Part shown: positions 63,265-64,000 of the stretch, in pieces
Position numbering within the stretch: the stretch's first letter is position 1
Layout of the letters: each line of letters opens with the position of its first letter
Source: Desulfobulbaceae bacterium
Lineage (GTDB): Bacteria; Desulfobacterota; Desulfobulbia; Desulfobulbales; SURF-16
Assembly: GCA_020444175.1 (NCBI GenBank)
Contig: JAHLLM010000009.1
Coordinates: 62,001 to 126,000, forward strand
Length of the DNA: 64,000 nt
Direction of reading: 5' to 3'
Program-made: the position numbers and the translations under genes
The notes under the pieces: generated by a model
Told to the model about the DNA's origin: nothing
What the model saw: the letters and a program-made list of their open reading frames with translations, nothing else
Database searches by the model: none

Positions 63265-63738
63265 TCAGGAAATATCTGCAAAACGGCCATTTGCTCTTCT
63301 CAGCCTGTAACTCAGCGTTCTGGCAAGGCTCTTTAAAAATTTCATGCCCACTACCGGGTCCTCGTTACAGATTCTATCGAGGCGCTTACGAGACAGGAGC
63401 AGGAGTTCAGACGGTTCGGATACCCGGATGGAGGCGGAGCGTGGATAATCGTCAATAAGGGACATTTCACCGATGCTGCTGCCGGGCCCGAATTTAGCCA
63501 AAACAAGCTGAGAAGAGTGTTGTGACTCTATTTTTACTTCCACAAATCCGTTGACAACAAAAAAGAGGTAATCACCGACATCTCCTTCCTTAAAGAGAAG
63601 AGAGTCTGCAGAAACAGAACGCAGGCTGAGATTTTTTGAAAAGAAACCCAGCTCCTTGCTGGAAAAATCCTCAAAAAAAGGCAATTCACTTAAAATATGT
63701 TCAATCCTGTCAAAAGACTCAATTGTCTCATTGTTCAT
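63265..63738 (-). CDS. Cyclic-nucleotide-binding (Crp-like) sensor domain protein without DNA-binding domain
   Basis: 157 residues from the ATG at 63738, which has TTGAGG nine bases upstream; alternatives at 63747 (ATG) and 63753 (TTG) are possible. The beta-barrel domain has LFFVVNGFVEVKI and the phosphate-binding-like loop IGEMSLIDDYPRSASIRV. A helical C terminus follows (MKFLKSLARTLSYRLRRANGRF) with no helix-turn-helix. It is similar in plan to the sensor half of the cNMP/REC protein at 54374. Convergent with msrAB, 14 bp apart. Confidence 0.85.
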   Translation of the reverse strand: MNNETIESFDRIEHILSELPFFEDFSSKELGFFSKNLSLRSVSADSLLFKEGDVGDYLFFVVNGFVEVKIESQHSSQLVLAKFGPGSSIGEMSLIDDYPRSASIRVSEPSELLLLSRKRLDRICNEDPVVGMKFLKSLARTLSYRLRRANGRFADIS

Positions 63739-63767
63739 GGTTGACATCCTCAAATTTTGAAGGAGTA

Positions 63768-63864
63768 GTAAAAAAGCTCATAACCTGCCCATCCGCCAAC
63801 GTAATATCAACAAGTTACTTACGTATCGGCGGCGATTGAGAGGTTTTTTTACGAAACCGTCAAA
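63768..63864 (+). repeat. Dispersed intergenic hairpin repeat, copy R4
   Basis: GTAAAAAAGCTC...CCATCCGCCAACGTAATATCAACAAG, then TTACGTATCGGCGGCGATTGAGAGG, a T-run, ACGAAACCGTCAAA. CCGCC-ACGTAA pairs with TTACGT...GGCGG, and GGTTT with AAACC, giving two hairpins. It is just upstream of the minus-strand cNMP-binding gene. Confidence 0.88.
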
Positions 63865-63966
63865 CATTTGTTTTCAAAAATTGACAAGGGCCTTGATCAT
63901 TATCCCCCTCAACTGCACTTTGCAGCAAGACTGCTTTTCCTGACCTTCAGGAGGAAAAGATTACTG

Positions 63967-64000
63967 ATGGGGAAGATAAAAAATCCTGTGAAGACCGGGG
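63967..64000 (+). CDS. Start of a gene cut by the window end
   Basis: AGGAGG at 63950 and an ATG 11 bp later open a frame reading MGKIKNPVKTG before the window ends. The NPVKT opening resembles the start of NHLP-type peptidase/ABC exporters for bacteriocins, but eleven residues cannot establish a family. Confidence 0.45.
   Translation, partial: MGKIKNPVKTG

Noticed and set aside
63967-64000. Naming the last partial gene as a bacteriocin exporter
   Set aside because: Only eleven residues are visible. The NPVKT similarity is suggestive but insufficient.

Overview
The window looks like chromosomal DNA of a sulfate-reducing or sulfur-disproportionating bacterium of the Desulfobacterota, probably near Desulfobulbales. 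The strongest evidence is a complete dsrMKJOP operon at 42-47 kb. Supporting evidence is a TusA/DsrE/YeeE sulfur-handling locus, a small-redox-protein operon (rubredoxin plus a desulforedoxin-like protein), and many large sensor proteins. The lineage call rests on gene content only; no rRNA or tRNA gene was seen.

Layout. 1-5.7 kb: 3' half of a type II secretion operon (gspK-L-M-C-like-D) and a small unknown gene, closed by a 7-bp tandem repeat and a bidirectional terminator. 5.9-8.7 kb: divergent sulfur locus, tusA and three small genes on the minus strand and a YeeE/YedE transporter on the plus strand. 8.9-19.7 kb: a soluble REC-GAF histidine kinase, a FliK-like protein, a DHA2-type MFS pump, a TlpA-like thioredoxin, uppP, two methyltransferases and mnmG. 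19.8-23.2 kb: a probable sigma-54-driven operon for a proline-rich secreted protein, a membrane histidine kinase and an NtrC-type regulator. 23.2-36.8 kb: minus-strand sensory block with two paralogous chemoreceptors, two hybrid histidine kinases and a periplasmic binding protein. 37.1-41.1 kb: hydantoinase/oxoprolinase-type protein, HDOD protein, metallo-beta-lactamase-fold hydrolase and a FlaG-like protein. 41.3-48.1 kb: RsbRD-type sensor protein, dsrMKJOP, then a cysteine-rich regulator, a desulforedoxin-like protein and rubredoxin. 48.4-50.7 kb: one long gene fusing cysteine synthase to a cysteinyl-tRNA synthetase-like enzyme. 50.8-54.3 kb: umuDC and a DUF4139 protein. 54.4-64 kb: cNMP/REC protein, YgbA-type protein, protease-TPR protein, a c-di-GMP-I riboswitch before a REC-PAS protein, an OmpR/EnvZ-type system followed by a spondin-domain protein and MsrAB, a cNMP-binding protein and the first codons of another gene.

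How it fits together. DsrMKJOP passes electrons between the membrane quinone pool, periplasmic hemes and the cytoplasmic DsrC/Dsr sulfite reductase cycle. TusA/DsrE/YeeE probably take up and relay sulfane sulfur. The cysteine synthase-tRNA synthetase fusion is one point where sulfide enters organic metabolism. Much of the remainder is signalling.

The most notable non-obvious signals are four. (1) The cysteine synthase-CysRS fusion has changed HIGH and KMSKS signatures. (2) Exact 11-bp-periodic GTGA direct repeats lie before both the OmpR-type regulator gene and the spondin-msrAB genes, with the same 15-bp distance to a -10-like box. (3) A dispersed intergenic hairpin repeat of about 80-95 bp is present in at least four copies. 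(4) A c-di-GMP-I riboswitch precedes a REC-PAS gene. No CRISPR array, insertion sequence or prophage was seen.
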